A program made the translations under genes and the position numbers. Below are positions 46,569 to 55,914 of a stretch of DNA of 64,000 bases, piece by piece (the stretch's first letter is position 1; each line of letters opens with the position of its first letter). Location of the stretch: assembly GCF_029338575.1 (NCBI RefSeq), contig NZ_CP119993.1, positions 62,001-126,000 on the forward strand, in the 5' to 3' direction. The DNA is from Halomarina halobia (GTDB lineage Archaea > Halobacteriota > Halobacteria > Halobacteriales > Haloarculaceae). A model generated the notes under the pieces. That model saw only the letters and a program-made list of their open reading frames with translations. It did no database searches and was not told the DNA's origin.

Positions 46569-46736
46569 ATGACCGATCTGGTCGTCAAAAGCGCGGTCAA
46601 GGACAGGCTCGAGGACCACAACGTCGCGGCCGACTTCTACGATGCCCTGGACGGTCGGGTGTCGGCACTGCTCGACGATGCGGCCCGACGGGCAGACGCG
46701 AACGACCGCAAAACGGTACAGCCACGCGATCTCTGA
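46569..46736 (+). CDS. Single-domain histone-fold mini-protein (DUF1931-type)
   Basis: 55 residues from ATG 46569: a short helix 'LVVKSAVKDRLEDHNVAAD', the long central helix 'FYDALDGRVSALLDDAARRA' and a third element 'NDRKTVQPRDL'. This is the histone-fold pattern, with the terminal 'R/K-T-V-x-P-x-D' capping motif typical of archaeal histones and CBF/NF-Y subunits. Small single proteins of this type are common in haloarchaea and probably dimerise and bind DNA or transcription factors. Bordered by decayed DNA on the left, with its own AT-rich promoter. Confidence 0.85.
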   Translation: MTDLVVKSAVKDRLEDHNVAADFYDALDGRVSALLDDAARRADANDRKTVQPRDL

Positions 46737-47009
46737 GACCCACGGCCCGCGAGTGACCGTCGCGTGGGACCGCGACGGTCCGACGAGGGGTTCCGCGACG
46801 TCAACGATGTTCCCTCTCCCGCCCCGTTCTGTATCAGTCCCTCGGAGACGTCACCCGGGGTAACCCGTGTCCCGACGACTATTCCCTCGAATCCGTGACC
46901 GAGGAAGACGACTGCCCCTCCGTCGGCGAAGGGGCGCGGGACCCACGGAGCGGTGAATATCATCGTGTCCGTCAGTAGAGATTAGTAGTACTGGCCGGTA
47001 ACGATCAGT

Positions 47010-47357
47010 GTGCTCTGGGATAAAGATTCACACGGGGATGCGTATGAATCGGAGGAGTCGGCCCTCTCGGAACAGTTCCTCGGCGAGGCGTACGACGCCC
47101 TCGGGGAGGTGTATCTGGCGTCAGTGGATCACGCTTCGGCGATCGAGGACCGGATTCAGGAGAAGACGCAGGAAGTCGAGCGACACACTCGGGAGATAGA
47201 ACGACTGAACGAGGAGATCGAGCAGTTGAAACACGAGCACGAGCGGTTGGACGATATCCAGGGGAGGCTCATCGACGCACAACTGCTGGTCGAGGACGGA
47301 GAAGACGAGGAGGAAGAGGGGACCAGGGTAGCGATCGAAGACGAGGAAAGCGAGTGA
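47010..47357 (+). CDS. Acidic coiled-coil protein
   Basis: 115 residues from GTG 47010; the start is uncertain. Residues 45-90 form a clear heptad coiled coil ('IEDRIQEKTQEVERHTREIE', 'RLNEEIEQLKHEHERLDDI'), followed by a very acidic tail ('EDGEDEEEEGTR'). The N-terminal part is also helical. There are no membrane helices. Function is unknown. Such proteins often act as scaffolds or dimer partners. Confidence 0.55.
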   Translation: MLWDKDSHGDAYESEESALSEQFLGEAYDALGEVYLASVDHASAIEDRIQEKTQEVERHTREIERLNEEIEQLKHEHERLDDIQGRLIDAQLLVEDGEDEEEEGTRVAIEDEESE

Positions 47358-47533
47358 TCGGACGGCGTTACTCGTCCGGTGGCCGGTAGTCGCGGGCGGA
47401 TATCGTCGGCATCGATCCCGCTCGATCACGACTCGCGGAAGTCGGATCCGTCACCCCGGCTACGGGACCGTGCTTCTCGGGGAGAGAGGTGGAGGAAGGG
47501 CGCGACCTGCCGCCGCCCTCCCCGACGCCATAG

Positions 47534-47689
47534 CTACCGTCGACCGATGATGTTCGTGCTGCCGCACTCGGGGCACTGCGTCATCCTCCCCAACGGCGGA
47601 ACCTCGACGCGCCCCCACGTGGCGTCGCCGGCCGGCGCTTCGAAACCACACCGCAGACAACGTGACGTGACCGTGTCAACTGTGGTCAT
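47534..47689 (-). CDS. Small zinc-ribbon protein
   Basis: 51 residues from ATG 47689. Two Cys pairs, 'RCLRCGFEAPAG' and 'TQCPECGSTNI', about 25 residues apart, form a zinc ribbon. No further domain. 'TAATTAAC' lies about 30 bases upstream on the - strand. Haloarchaeal mini zinc fingers of this size are often regulators or protein-binding factors. The longer upstream frame is a shadow. Confidence 0.75.
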   Translation of the reverse strand: MTTVDTVTSRCLRCGFEAPAGDATWGRVEVPPLGRMTQCPECGSTNIIGRR

Positions 47690-47905
47690 AGCCGGCGGTA
47701 GGAGCCCCTCCGTGTTAATTACTGTCCCCCACGTCCCGTGGCCCCCGACGAACCGCTTCTCCCGCCCGGTCGGGGCGACCGGCCCGGAACGTTCGTATAC
47801 CCCGATAGTCCACCGTTCCGGACGGTTCGAGAGCCCGTTCGATCGACACTCCGTGCTATCGAGCGGACCGACACAATTATTGCCTCTAGCGTTACCTGTT
47901 AACGT

Positions 47906-49147
47906 ATGGCAAGTCAAGTCGACCACCCCACATCGGATGTACAGGGTCTGACCGCTGTCTTCACTCGTCTCGTCGAGGGTCCGTTCGGGAAACTAGTCCT
48001 TCCCGCCATTATCCTCCAATCCGTGCTGATCGGCGGCGGGTACGCGAGCGGTCGGGAGATCGTCCAGTTCGGTGCCCGGTTCGGAGCGGCGGGGTGGATA
48101 GCCATCGTCGCGATCTTCGTCGGGTTCACCGTAATGGCGATCCTCACCTTCGAGTTCGCCCGCGTGTTTCACGTCTACGACTACAAGAGCTTCGTCAAGG
48201 GCCTCATCTGGAAGTTCTGGCCGTTGTTCGATCTCCTGTTCCTCGTGATGGCCGTCCTCATCATCGCGATCATGGCGTCCGCCGCCGGAGAGATCATGCA
48301 GCAGACGATCGGTATCCCCTATCTGGTCGGGATCGTCGGCATCATCGGGATCGTCGCCGTACTGACGTACTACGGGGCCCGGGTCATCGAGGAGTTCAAG
48401 ACGGTCGGGACGATGCTCCTGTACGTCGGATATCTCACCTTCGGAGCGATCGTTCTCGTTGCCGTCTGGCCCGAGGTGACCGCGACGTTCGCGGCCGGGG
48501 ATACCTCGTACGTCGCCGACGCGAGCGCGGACGCCGTACTGCTCTCGGGGATCCTCTACGTCGGGTACAACCTCGCGGTGTACCCGGCGGTGTTCTTCAC
48601 CCTCCACCGACAGACGACGCGGCGCGAGGCGATCCTCTCGGGGGTACTCGCGGGCACGCTCATGACGCTCCCCTTCCTGCTGACGTACCTCTGTCTGATG
48701 GGGTTCTACCCCTCCGAGGACGTGATGGGGGCGCCCGTGCCCTGGTTACCGATGCTCGAGAGCGCCGGCGGCACGGTGGTGATCGGTCTCTACGGGCTCG
48801 TAGTCGGCTGGACGCTCGTCGAGACGAGCGTCGGGCTCATCCACGCGATCATCGACCGCGTGGACGAGGACCTCAAACAGATCGACGTCGGTCGCCTGGC
48901 GGGCGCCGACGGGCTGTCCCGAGTGCAGAGCGGACTGCTCGGTGCGGGTATCCTCGTCGGCGCGACGCTGCTGGCTCGCGTGGGCATCATCGAACTCATC
49001 GCCACGGGGTACACGCTGATGGCGTACTTCTTCATCGCGCTGTTCGCCGTGCCGTTGCTCACGATCGGCGTCTACCGCATCGCCAAGCCGGACTGGCGCG
49101 CCGAGTTCTGGAACCGGACGCAGCTTCGCTCTCGGAAACACGCGTAG
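47906..49147 (+). CDS. YkvI-family membrane transporter
   Basis: 413 residues, about 10-11 helices. The N-terminal 'AIILQSVLIGGGYASGREIV' (G-G-G-Y/F-A-S-G-R-E) and 'QFGARFGAAGWIAI' are the hallmark of YkvI proteins, relatives of LeuT/APC-fold amino-acid transporters. Helix 1 is broken at the GGG, as in substrate-binding sites of that fold. The substrate is unknown but likely an amino acid or amine, as the two following genes encode amino-acid enzymes on the same strand (48-base gap). Confidence 0.85.
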   Translation: MASQVDHPTSDVQGLTAVFTRLVEGPFGKLVLPAIILQSVLIGGGYASGREIVQFGARFGAAGWIAIVAIFVGFTVMAILTFEFARVFHVYDYKSFVKGLIWKFWPLFDLLFLVMAVLIIAIMASAAGEIMQQTIGIPYLVGIVGIIGIVAVLTYYGARVIEEFKTVGTMLLYVGYLTFGAIVLVAVWPEVTATFAAGDTSYVADASADAVLLSGILYVGYNLAVYPAVFFTLHRQTTRREAILSGVLAGTLMTLPFLLTYLCLMGFYPSEDVMGAPVPWLPMLESAGGTVVIGLYGLVVGWTLVETSVGLIHAIIDRVDEDLKQIDVGRLAGADGLSRVQSGLLGAGILVGATLLARVGIIELIATGYTLMAYFFIALFAVPLLTIGVYRIAKPDWRAEFWNRTQLRSRKHA

Positions 49148-49195
49148 TAATGACAGATAAATGACCCGCGACCGACACACCCCTCGACAGGAACG

Positions 49196-50515
49196 ATGCA
49201 CGACCCACAGCACCCGCTAACGACGAGCGAACAGTTACACGCGGCCGCCCTGGACGTGTTCCCGGGCGGTGTCTCGCACAACATCCGCTACTTCGAACCG
49301 CACCCGATCTATATCGCGCGAGCGAGCGACAGCCGGATCTGGGACGTCGACGGCAACGAGTACGTCGACTTCTGGATGAACCACATGGCGAGCGTGCTCG
49401 GTCACGCCTATCCCGACGTGGTCGAGGCGGTGACCGAGCAGGCGAGGGACGGACTGCACTACGGCGCGCCGAACGAGGTCGCACTCGAATTGGGACGGCT
49501 CGTCCGGACGTTCGTCCCCTCCGCCGAGCGCGTTCGGTTCTGCGCGTCCGGCACGGAGGCGACGATGTACGCCGTTCGCCTCGCGCGCGCGCACACGGAC
49601 CGCGACCGGATCCTGAAGGCCGAGGGAGGGTGGCACGGCGGCAACACCGACCTCTCGGTGGCGATCCACGCGCCGTACGACCAACCGGAGACGGCCGGTC
49701 TCCCGCCGGGGGTAACCGAGCAGGTTCACGCGTTCCCGGTCAACGATCCGGACGCAGTTGTCGACCTCCTCGAGCGATATCGCGGCGAGGTCGCCGCGAT
49801 CATCGTCGAGCCGATGCTGCTCGCCGGAGGTGGGGTGACTGCGACCGACGAGTTCCTCCGCACGCTCCGCGAGGAGTGCGACGCCCGCGGCTGCGTACTG
49901 ATCTTCGACGAGGTCGTCACCGGGTTCCGCGTCTCTCCGGGGAGCTATCAGGCGCGTATCGGCGTGTTACCGGATCTCACGACGCTCGGGAAGTTCCTCG
50001 GCGGCGGCCTCCCGGTGGGCGCACTCGCCGGGCGTGCCGAACTGTTCGAGCCCGCGCGCCCGGACATCGACGTGCCGCCGGTCGAACGGGTGATCGCCGG
50101 CGGCGGAACCTTCTCGATGAACCCGATGACCGCGGCCGCCGGCGTGGCGAGCCTTCGCGTGCTCGACGACGAGCCGGTGTTCGCGTACACCGAATCGCGG
50201 GCGGAACGTGTCCGGACGGAGTTGGCCGCGCTGTTCGAGGAGCTGAACGTCGACAGCGTCGTCCTCGGGGAGAGCTCGTTGTTCCTGCCGCACTTCGCCC
50301 CCGAGGGCCCGCTCGACTCTGTCGGCGCGGTCGAAACGAAGACCGACCGTGACGCACTGCGTGCGTACCACGTGCGGTTACTCGAGCACGGCTACTACTT
50401 CCTCCCGGGACACATGGGGAGCGTCTCGTATCAGACCACGGACGCCCAACTGGACGGCTTCCTGGACGCAACCCGTACCGTCGTCGGACAGCTTCGAGGG
50501 GCGGGGCGAGTATGA
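49196..50515 (+). CDS. PLP-dependent class III aminotransferase, glutamate-1-semialdehyde aminomutase-like
   Basis: 439 residues. GSAM-type layout: 'FPGGVSHNIRYFEPHPIYI', 'GNEYVDFWMNHMASVLGHAY', phosphate-binding 'FCASGTEATMYAVRLARA', the PLP Asp in 'LIFDEVVTGFR', and Schiff-base K266 in 'TTLGKFLGGGLPVGA'. Being beside a transporter and a diaminopentanoate-dehydrogenase-like gene, not haem genes, it is probably not HemL but an aminomutase or transaminase of amino-acid breakdown. Its stop overlaps the next start (ATGA). Confidence 0.85.
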   Translation: MHDPQHPLTTSEQLHAAALDVFPGGVSHNIRYFEPHPIYIARASDSRIWDVDGNEYVDFWMNHMASVLGHAYPDVVEAVTEQARDGLHYGAPNEVALELGRLVRTFVPSAERVRFCASGTEATMYAVRLARAHTDRDRILKAEGGWHGGNTDLSVAIHAPYDQPETAGLPPGVTEQVHAFPVNDPDAVVDLLERYRGEVAAIIVEPMLLAGGGVTATDEFLRTLREECDARGCVLIFDEVVTGFRVSPGSYQARIGVLPDLTTLGKFLGGGLPVGALAGRAELFEPARPDIDVPPVERVIAGGGTFSMNPMTAAAGVASLRVLDDEPVFAYTESRAERVRTELAALFEELNVDSVVLGESSLFLPHFAPEGPLDSVGAVETKTDRDALRAYHVRLLEHGYYFLPGHMGSVSYQTTDAQLDGFLDATRTVVGQLRGAGRV

Positions 50516-51534
50516 GCGGGAACGCGGGCGAGCGCCCCCGGCTAACCGCGGTCCAGTACGGCGTCGGTCCGATCGGTTCCCGGATCGTCCGGGTTGCCGT
50601 CGACCGCGGAATCGAGTTCGTCGGCGGGATCGACATCGACCCGACGAAGGTCGGACGGGACCTCGGACGCGTCGTCGGTCTGGAGCGCGACCTCGGCGTC
50701 GACGTGACCGACGACGCGCAGACCGCGCTCGAGGCGGAACCGGACGTCGTCTTCCACTCGACCGGGTCGTCACTGGCCGCGGTATCTCCGCAATTGACGG
50801 ACGCCCTGACCGCCGAGGCTGACGTGATCTCGACGACCGAAGAGCTCTCCTATCCGTGGTGGGATCCGGACAACCGCGGTCTCGCCAGCGAGCTCGACGA
50901 GACCGCGCGAGAGCACGGTGTGACCTGTCTCGGCACCGGGATCAACCCCGGATTCGCCATGGACACGCTACCGGCAGTACTCTCGACTCCCTGTCAGGTC
51001 GTCCAATCGATCCGGGTCGAGCGCGTGCAGGACGCCGCCCAGCGCCGCCGGCCGCTCCAGGAGAAGATCGGCGCGGGACTGGATGTCGAAACGTTCGAGA
51101 GGGAGATCGCGACGGCTGGCGGACACGTCGGCCTCTCGGAGTCGACCGCGATGCTCGCCGATGCGCTCGGCTGGACGTTACAGACGACGGAACGGGACAT
51201 CGAACCGGTGATCGCAGACGAGCGAGTTCGAAGCGACTACGTTACGGTCGATCCGGGGGCGGTCGCGGGGATCCGTCAGCGTGTGCGAGGAATCGTCGAC
51301 GGCGATGCGGTCATCGAACTCGACCTGCGAATGTACCTGGATGCGCCTGACCCCCACGACCGGATTCGGATCACCGGTCGCCCGCCCCTCGACGTCGTTG
51401 TCGCCGGCGGGTTTCACGGGGATCGTACGACCCCGGCTATCGTCGTGAACGTCGTTCCGCGGGTTCGAGCGGCCGCTCCCGGCGTCGCGACGATGCTGGA
51501 TCTGGCGGTGCCGTCGTACACCCGAGCGCTGTGA
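50512..51534 (+). CDS. DapB-like dehydrogenase, 2,4-diaminopentanoate dehydrogenase family
   Basis: 340 residues. N-terminal Rossmann domain 'VQYGVGPIGSRIVRVAVDRG', 'VFHSTGSSLAAVSPQL', then 'ISTTEELSYPWW' and 'CLGTGINPGFAMDTLP', which is the pattern of 2,4-diaminopentanoate dehydrogenase (Ord) and related dihydrodipicolinate-reductase-like proteins. It oxidatively deaminates a 2,4-diamino acid with NAD(P). In the ornithine pathway Ord follows an aminomutase, and here it is translation-coupled (ATGA) to an aminomutase-like PLP enzyme. The exact substrate remains open. Confidence 0.8.
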   Translation: MSGNAGERPRLTAVQYGVGPIGSRIVRVAVDRGIEFVGGIDIDPTKVGRDLGRVVGLERDLGVDVTDDAQTALEAEPDVVFHSTGSSLAAVSPQLTDALTAEADVISTTEELSYPWWDPDNRGLASELDETAREHGVTCLGTGINPGFAMDTLPAVLSTPCQVVQSIRVERVQDAAQRRRPLQEKIGAGLDVETFEREIATAGGHVGLSESTAMLADALGWTLQTTERDIEPVIADERVRSDYVTVDPGAVAGIRQRVRGIVDGDAVIELDLRMYLDAPDPHDRIRITGRPPLDVVVAGGFHGDRTTPAIVVNVVPRVRAAAPGVATMLDLAVPSYTRAL

Positions 51535-53040
51535 CGTCTCCGTGTCGGCGAGTACAACGACGACGGTTCGGCTCGCCACTGACGACGGTGTCACGCCGGT
51601 CGAGGTGCCCCGGCGACCACGAGGTCGCCGTGACGGTCCGTAGTTGAACGTTCTCACGTCCATCGAGCCGAGTCTACGTTGGAGGCGGGGGACGAGTCGG
51701 CCGACGAGTTCGAGCCGTCGCCTCTCGGCACCTCTCACGGAAACGAATCCGGTCGGTGCCGTCTCGCAGCAGGTAGTCCGAAATCGGCGGAGGTTCCGCC
51801 GAGACGGCCGAAAGACCGGTCTGCACCTTCGCTTTTGACTGTTCGTCGGGGTCCTCTCGGGTGGGTTCCTGCGACACCGTCCGGAGTATCAGATCGGCCG
51901 TGCACGCCGAGTATGTATAAAAGTAATTACTCGTAAATGCTCGTCGATCAGGCGGTGTCTGCAGGATGACTACTACGCCACCCGACTGATCACCCTGCAG
52001 GTCGTCCAGTTGCTCTGGTCCTGCTACCCACCGGGCCTCTGCGTGAGTTACACCCCTTCTGTCTCGCCCGTAACTCCATCGGTCATCTCCGTACTGAGAC
52101 GCTATCGTGAGGCGTTCTTCGGTGCCTGCTCCCGGTTCGAGAACGCATCCTCGACGGGTTATTCGAGTCGACCGTCGATATGATCAGAGACCGTCGGTGC
52201 GAGTGTAGGAACACGCGCCGTAGAGGTCTGTTAACGAACGAACGCCCGACGTCACCCTCTGATACTGAACACTTCTAAGATATCATATGGTAGGAAGGGT
52301 GACGGTACGGGGTGAACGCTGCACGTAGCGCTAGGGCGCACTTTCCTCTCCAACGAGCGAAGATGTCCCCGACACGTTAGTATCCTGGACGAGCAAGTAT
52401 TTCTACGACTATTGGGTTGATGCTGTGTGCCAGCGTTCGATCCGAGTGGCCGTGGCTGTCCGATAGCTCCCGTCACTCGGATATGATCTGGTCGTCGCGA
52501 GGAACCTTCTCGTTACGGGTCTCTCACTCTTTGAACTCGCCGGGGTACGTGATGAGACTGCCCAGCGTTCTCTGGCCATGGATTCATGCCCGTTCCGAGC
52601 CTCGTCACGACCCATGAGTCACGATACTCTGGACCACACCGAGGGGATAGCGATAAGGCCGGCGACCGAAAGACCACAGTTCTCCGTAAGCGATATGCAG
52701 AGGGTGCCCCGTCAGGAACTCGATCGAGAAGACGTAGTAGCCGTTTTCTCTCGGTTGTAGATGGGGGGTGGGTAGAGACGACAGCCTTACAACCGTTCTC
52801 GGGTCAGTAGTCCGACCCTCTCGCTCGTGAATACGGAAATCTGGTGAAATCTTGCAGGGGATCTCGAGGGGGCGATTTCGGTGATCCATGGCCGAAGGAG
52901 TCTGTGATCAGACTCGTTTGCCGCCCGTTCTCTTCGTTTCCGGTTATAGCCGCGGGGCTCACAATGGTGAGCGGAGAATCGTCGAATTTTGTCAGAAACC
53001 CCCGTCAGTAGCTTACCCACCCCGACCTACGCAAAGGTCT
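51535..53040. other. 1.5-kb region of decayed, lower-GC DNA
   Basis: No intact gene was found. Short protein-like traces occur in shifting frames: + strand near 52020-52190 ('LLPTGPLRELHPFCLARNS', 'RERILDGLFESTVDMIRDR') and - strand near 52530-52590 ('GSLITYPGEFKE' followed by a stop). None could be assigned. 'GTATGTATAAAAGTAATTAC' at 51910-51930 looks like a strong orphan promoter. The region separates the amino-acid cluster from the acyl-CoA cluster. Confidence 0.5.
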
Positions 53041-53529
53041 ATGCGACATCGACCGAATCACGTTCACGTGATCGAGCAACGAGTCTACGAGAGTTTCGAG
53101 ATCGGTGAGAAGTACGTTACCCATGGGCGAACTGTGACTGATTCCGATATCCGGGCCTTTATCGGAGCCACGGGATCAACGGATCCGATCCATATCGACC
53201 GGGAGTACGCGGCCACTCATCCCCTCGTGGACGATGTTGTGGCACAGGGAACCCTACTTCTCGGAATTGCTGATGGGTTTTTCGTCGACGCTGTTGCTAC
53301 CGATGCCGCCCTAGCGATGAACTACGGCCACGATCGAGTTCGCTACCTCGGCGCGGTCTCCCCCGGCGATAGTGTTCACGCGACCGTGGAGATCACCGGG
53401 AAAGCTCGACGTGACGAGGATTGGGGACTCATTACCGCTAACGTGGAACTTATCAATCAAAATGATGAAACCGTTCTAACCGATACGCATCGACTCCTTG
53501 TCGCCAGCGAGGAGAACGGCGCGCTCTGA
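53041..53529 (+). CDS. MaoC-like (R)-enoyl-CoA hydratase
   Basis: 162 residues if started at ATG 53041; GTG 53068 is an alternative. Hotdog fold with the hydratase-2 motif: 'DIRAFIGATGSTDPIHIDRE', where Asp and His (in 'DPIHID') are the catalytic pair, followed by 'LVDDVVAQGTLLLGIADGF' and 'VRYLGAVSPGDSVHATVEIT'. It adds water to trans-2-enoyl-CoA or acts on a related acyl thioester. It leads the acyl-CoA cluster and converges with the SDR gene. Confidence 0.85.
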   Translation: MRHRPNHVHVIEQRVYESFEIGEKYVTHGRTVTDSDIRAFIGATGSTDPIHIDREYAATHPLVDDVVAQGTLLLGIADGFFVDAVATDAALAMNYGHDRVRYLGAVSPGDSVHATVEITGKARRDEDWGLITANVELINQNDETVLTDTHRLLVASEENGAL

Positions 53530-53594
53530 ATTCGGGGGATTCGACCTCCGAGTTGGGGAGAGTGGATCTCCGTGCAGTTATACGTAACGTGATA

Positions 53595-54362
53595 TTACTG
53601 CGCCGAGATTCCGCCATCGACTACGTGCACTTCGCCGGTGGCGTACCTCGCTGCATCGCTAGCGAGGTAGACTGCGGCATGTGCGATCTCTTCAGGTTCC
53701 GCGAACCGGTCCTGCGGAATCGTCTGCAGGATGTCCTGGCGGATGCTCTCGTTCTCGCGGACCCCCTTGGTGAACTCCGTCGCTACGTACCCCGGCGCGA
53801 GGGCGTTGACCCGGACGTCCGGCGCCCACTCGACGGCGAGACACCTGGTCATCCCGACCATGGCGTGCTTAGACGCGGTGTATGGCGTCTGATAGGGGAG
53901 CGCGACGACTCCGCCCACGCTCGCAACGTTGACAATAGCTCCGTCGCCGTCTCGGTCGAACACTCGCCGGCCGAACTCGCGAGCACACTTGAACGAACCA
54001 GTCACGTTCACCGAGAGGATCTGCTCCCACGTCTCGATGTCGAGATTCCGTGCGTCTCCGAAGTACGGATTCACGCCGGCGTTATTGACGAGAACGTCGA
54101 CGCCACCGAACGTCGATTCCGCTTCGTCGAACATCTCCTCGATACCTCCCACATCCGTCACGTCGAGCGGATAGGCGAGGGCGTCACCGCCGATCGCCTC
54201 GATTCGATCTACCGTCGCGGTCAGAGCGTCCTCCGAGCGAGCGACGGGAACGACGTCGGCGCCAGCTTCGGCCATCGCGACGGCGATCGCTTCACCGATA
54301 CCGCGACTCCCTCCGGTAACGACGGCGACCGAACCTTCGAGCGAAAACGCGTCGAGCACCAT
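53595..54362 (-). CDS. Short-chain dehydrogenase/reductase
   Basis: 255 residues from ATG 54362; on the - strand the TATA box TTTATACATT is centred 26 bases upstream (leaderless). 'VVTGGSRGIGEAI' binds NAD(P), 'NNAGVNP' follows, the catalytic Ser lies in 'IVNVASVGGV' and Tyr/Lys in 'TPYTASKHAMVG', and it ends '...TGEVHVVDGGISAQ'. Typical FabG-like size. Probably oxidises a hydroxyacyl-CoA or reduces a ketone within the surrounding acyl-CoA pathway; the substrate is not defined. Confidence 0.9.
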   Translation of the reverse strand: MVLDAFSLEGSVAVVTGGSRGIGEAIAVAMAEAGADVVPVARSEDALTATVDRIEAIGGDALAYPLDVTDVGGIEEMFDEAESTFGGVDVLVNNAGVNPYFGDARNLDIETWEQILSVNVTGSFKCAREFGRRVFDRDGDGAIVNVASVGGVVALPYQTPYTASKHAMVGMTRCLAVEWAPDVRVNALAPGYVATEFTKGVRENESIRQDILQTIPQDRFAEPEEIAHAAVYLASDAARYATGEVHVVDGGISAQ

Positions 54363-54712
54363 GTCAGAGGGTGGTAACGGAGAATGTATAAACGTTCGGT
54401 AGCTGCCGGCGTACGGTAGGGTTACGTCGCAACCGTCCCGGGCCTCGGTCGATGGCTCAGCTTGATCCCCTCGAACGGGATCTACTGCGTCCTCGCGCTG
54501 TACTACGGGACTCGCCACTGGCACCAGAACGTCGCCCTGCACTTTCGCCCTTCCCCGCTGTTCTACATCTATGCCGTCGTCCCTGGCCGCAGTGTATACG
54601 TAACGCAAAAAACCGATCGTTTGTTTTTCCAGGCCCAGATTGCGCCGGTGACGGCGGCTGTACCCTAGATATCTGCACGTATAGGGGATGTATCTGCTGA
54701 TTTATGTAGATA
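54363..54712. other. Intergenic region: SDR promoter and terminator of the hydrolase operon
   Basis: No gene. It contains the SDR TATA box (54384-54393). On the - strand, downstream of the hydrolase gene, a T6 run at 54612-54607 follows the palindrome CGATCG. The T-run is a plausible archaeal terminator for the operon transcribed leftward. On the + strand another T-run at about 54622-54628 flanks the same palindrome. Confidence 0.45.
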
Positions 54713-55528
54713 CTACTCCTCCACGACGTTTTTATCCTTCAAGAAATCCATACAGACGTCAGCGAGGCCTGCGGGATCCTCGAACATCGGGTAGTGGCCC
54801 ATCTTTTCGCCGATCACCATCTCCCCGAGATCGTCCGCGATCCCCTCGATGGTCTCTTCCATCCGTTCCTCAGGAACGTAGAAATCGGCTTCACCCTTGA
54901 AGTTCAGGAAGGGACACGTGATGTCCCCGAGTCTCGCTCGAACGTCGTGGTTCACCCAGCACTGGAGATCGCCCGTCGCGATCTCCTGTGGCGCATACCG
55001 ATGCATCCACCTCGTCTCCGTTATCTTCTCCTCCGGGACTGGCCGGTACATCGACTGTTCTGCGGCCCGTTCCATGATGTCGCGCCACCCGGGACACGCG
55101 TGAGGGTGCTCGTAGACGTTCACGTTCGGGAACGTCGGCGTGTACGCGGCGCCTTCGAGGGCTAGCGCCGCTCGCATATCGTCCGAATGGTGACAGGCCA
55201 TGTCCGTGACCATGTTGCCACCGATCGAACAGCCCGCGACGACGGGCTTGTCCTCGCACACTTCCTCGATTATCCTCCAGACGAATTCGGCGTACTCGTG
55301 CATTTCCCTGAACGGCTCCCAGTTCACGGGGTACGACTTCCCGTGTCCCGGAAGATCGACGGCAATTGCGTGGAAACCGTTGTCGGCCATAATGGGGAGG
55401 AATTCGTAGTACTCGATCGAGCAAGCGCCGGCGGTGTGGATACAGAAGAGGGGAATCCCCTCCCCGCACTCCTCGTAGTAGATCCTCGTTCCATCCACGT
55501 CCACGTAGTGACCCGTGATCTCGGTCAT
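54713..55528 (-). CDS. Alpha/beta hydrolase
   Basis: 271 residues. Oxyanion region 'LFCIHTAGACSIEYYEF', 'VDLPGHGKSYPVNW', the nucleophile elbow G-C-S-I-G-G ('VAGCSIGGNMVTDMACHH', nucleophile Ser), acid in 'FKGEADFYVP' and His in 'GEKMGHYPMFEDP'. It belongs with C-C hydrolases, lactonases or thioesterases. A rather high number of Cys and Met is notable. The start overlaps the stop of the SCP2-like gene (ATGA), so the two act together. Substrate unknown. Confidence 0.88.
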   Translation of the reverse strand: MTEITGHYVDVDGTRIYYEECGEGIPLFCIHTAGACSIEYYEFLPIMADNGFHAIAVDLPGHGKSYPVNWEPFREMHEYAEFVWRIIEEVCEDKPVVAGCSIGGNMVTDMACHHSDDMRAALALEGAAYTPTFPNVNVYEHPHACPGWRDIMERAAEQSMYRPVPEEKITETRWMHRYAPQEIATGDLQCWVNHDVRARLGDITCPFLNFKGEADFYVPEERMEETIEGIADDLGEMVIGEKMGHYPMFEDPAGLADVCMDFLKDKNVVEE

Positions 55529-55914
55529 ACCGTCACCTCCGCCTGCTGAGTCTCAGCCATCAGCTCCGCCATTCGAACGAGGGCCTCGTGCATGCGATTC
55601 GCTTCGAGGAGATCCCCGTCGATCAGGATCCCTCCACTGCTGTAGGCCTTCCAGAAGGTGTCGTCGCCGGCGACTACTGGCTCCCACGCTTCCTTTGACC
55701 CGGACACCACGACGTCGTAGCCGAGCGGATTGGACATCGGTTCGTACGTCATGGTATCGATGATTTCACCGCCGTACAGTTTCAACCAGTATCGCTCTTC
55801 ATCGACTCCGATGACGACATTCACGTCCGACCACTCTGCCGCCCGGTTGAACTGTTCGTCCTCGTTACAGCGCTCTTGTAGCTCTTCTAGCCATTCTGCT
55901 GATGGGAAATCCAT
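55525..55914 (-). CDS. SCP2-like lipid/acyl-CoA-binding protein
   Basis: 129 residues. The order 'NVVIGVDEERYWLKLYGGEI', 'GYDVVVSGSKEAWEPVVAGD', 'WKAYSSGGILIDGDLLEANR' and a final amphipathic helix matches stand-alone sterol-carrier-protein-2 domains, which hold a hydrophobic ligand in a tunnel. It is the first gene of a two-gene operon with the alpha/beta hydrolase, and may present the substrate to it. AT-rich 'ATTATTAAAAATAG' about 40 bases upstream on the - strand is the promoter candidate. Confidence 0.75.
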   Translation of the reverse strand: MDFPSAEWLEELQERCNEDEQFNRAAEWSDVNVVIGVDEERYWLKLYGGEIIDTMTYEPMSNPLGYDVVVSGSKEAWEPVVAGDDTFWKAYSSGGILIDGDLLEANRMHEALVRMAELMAETQQAEVTV

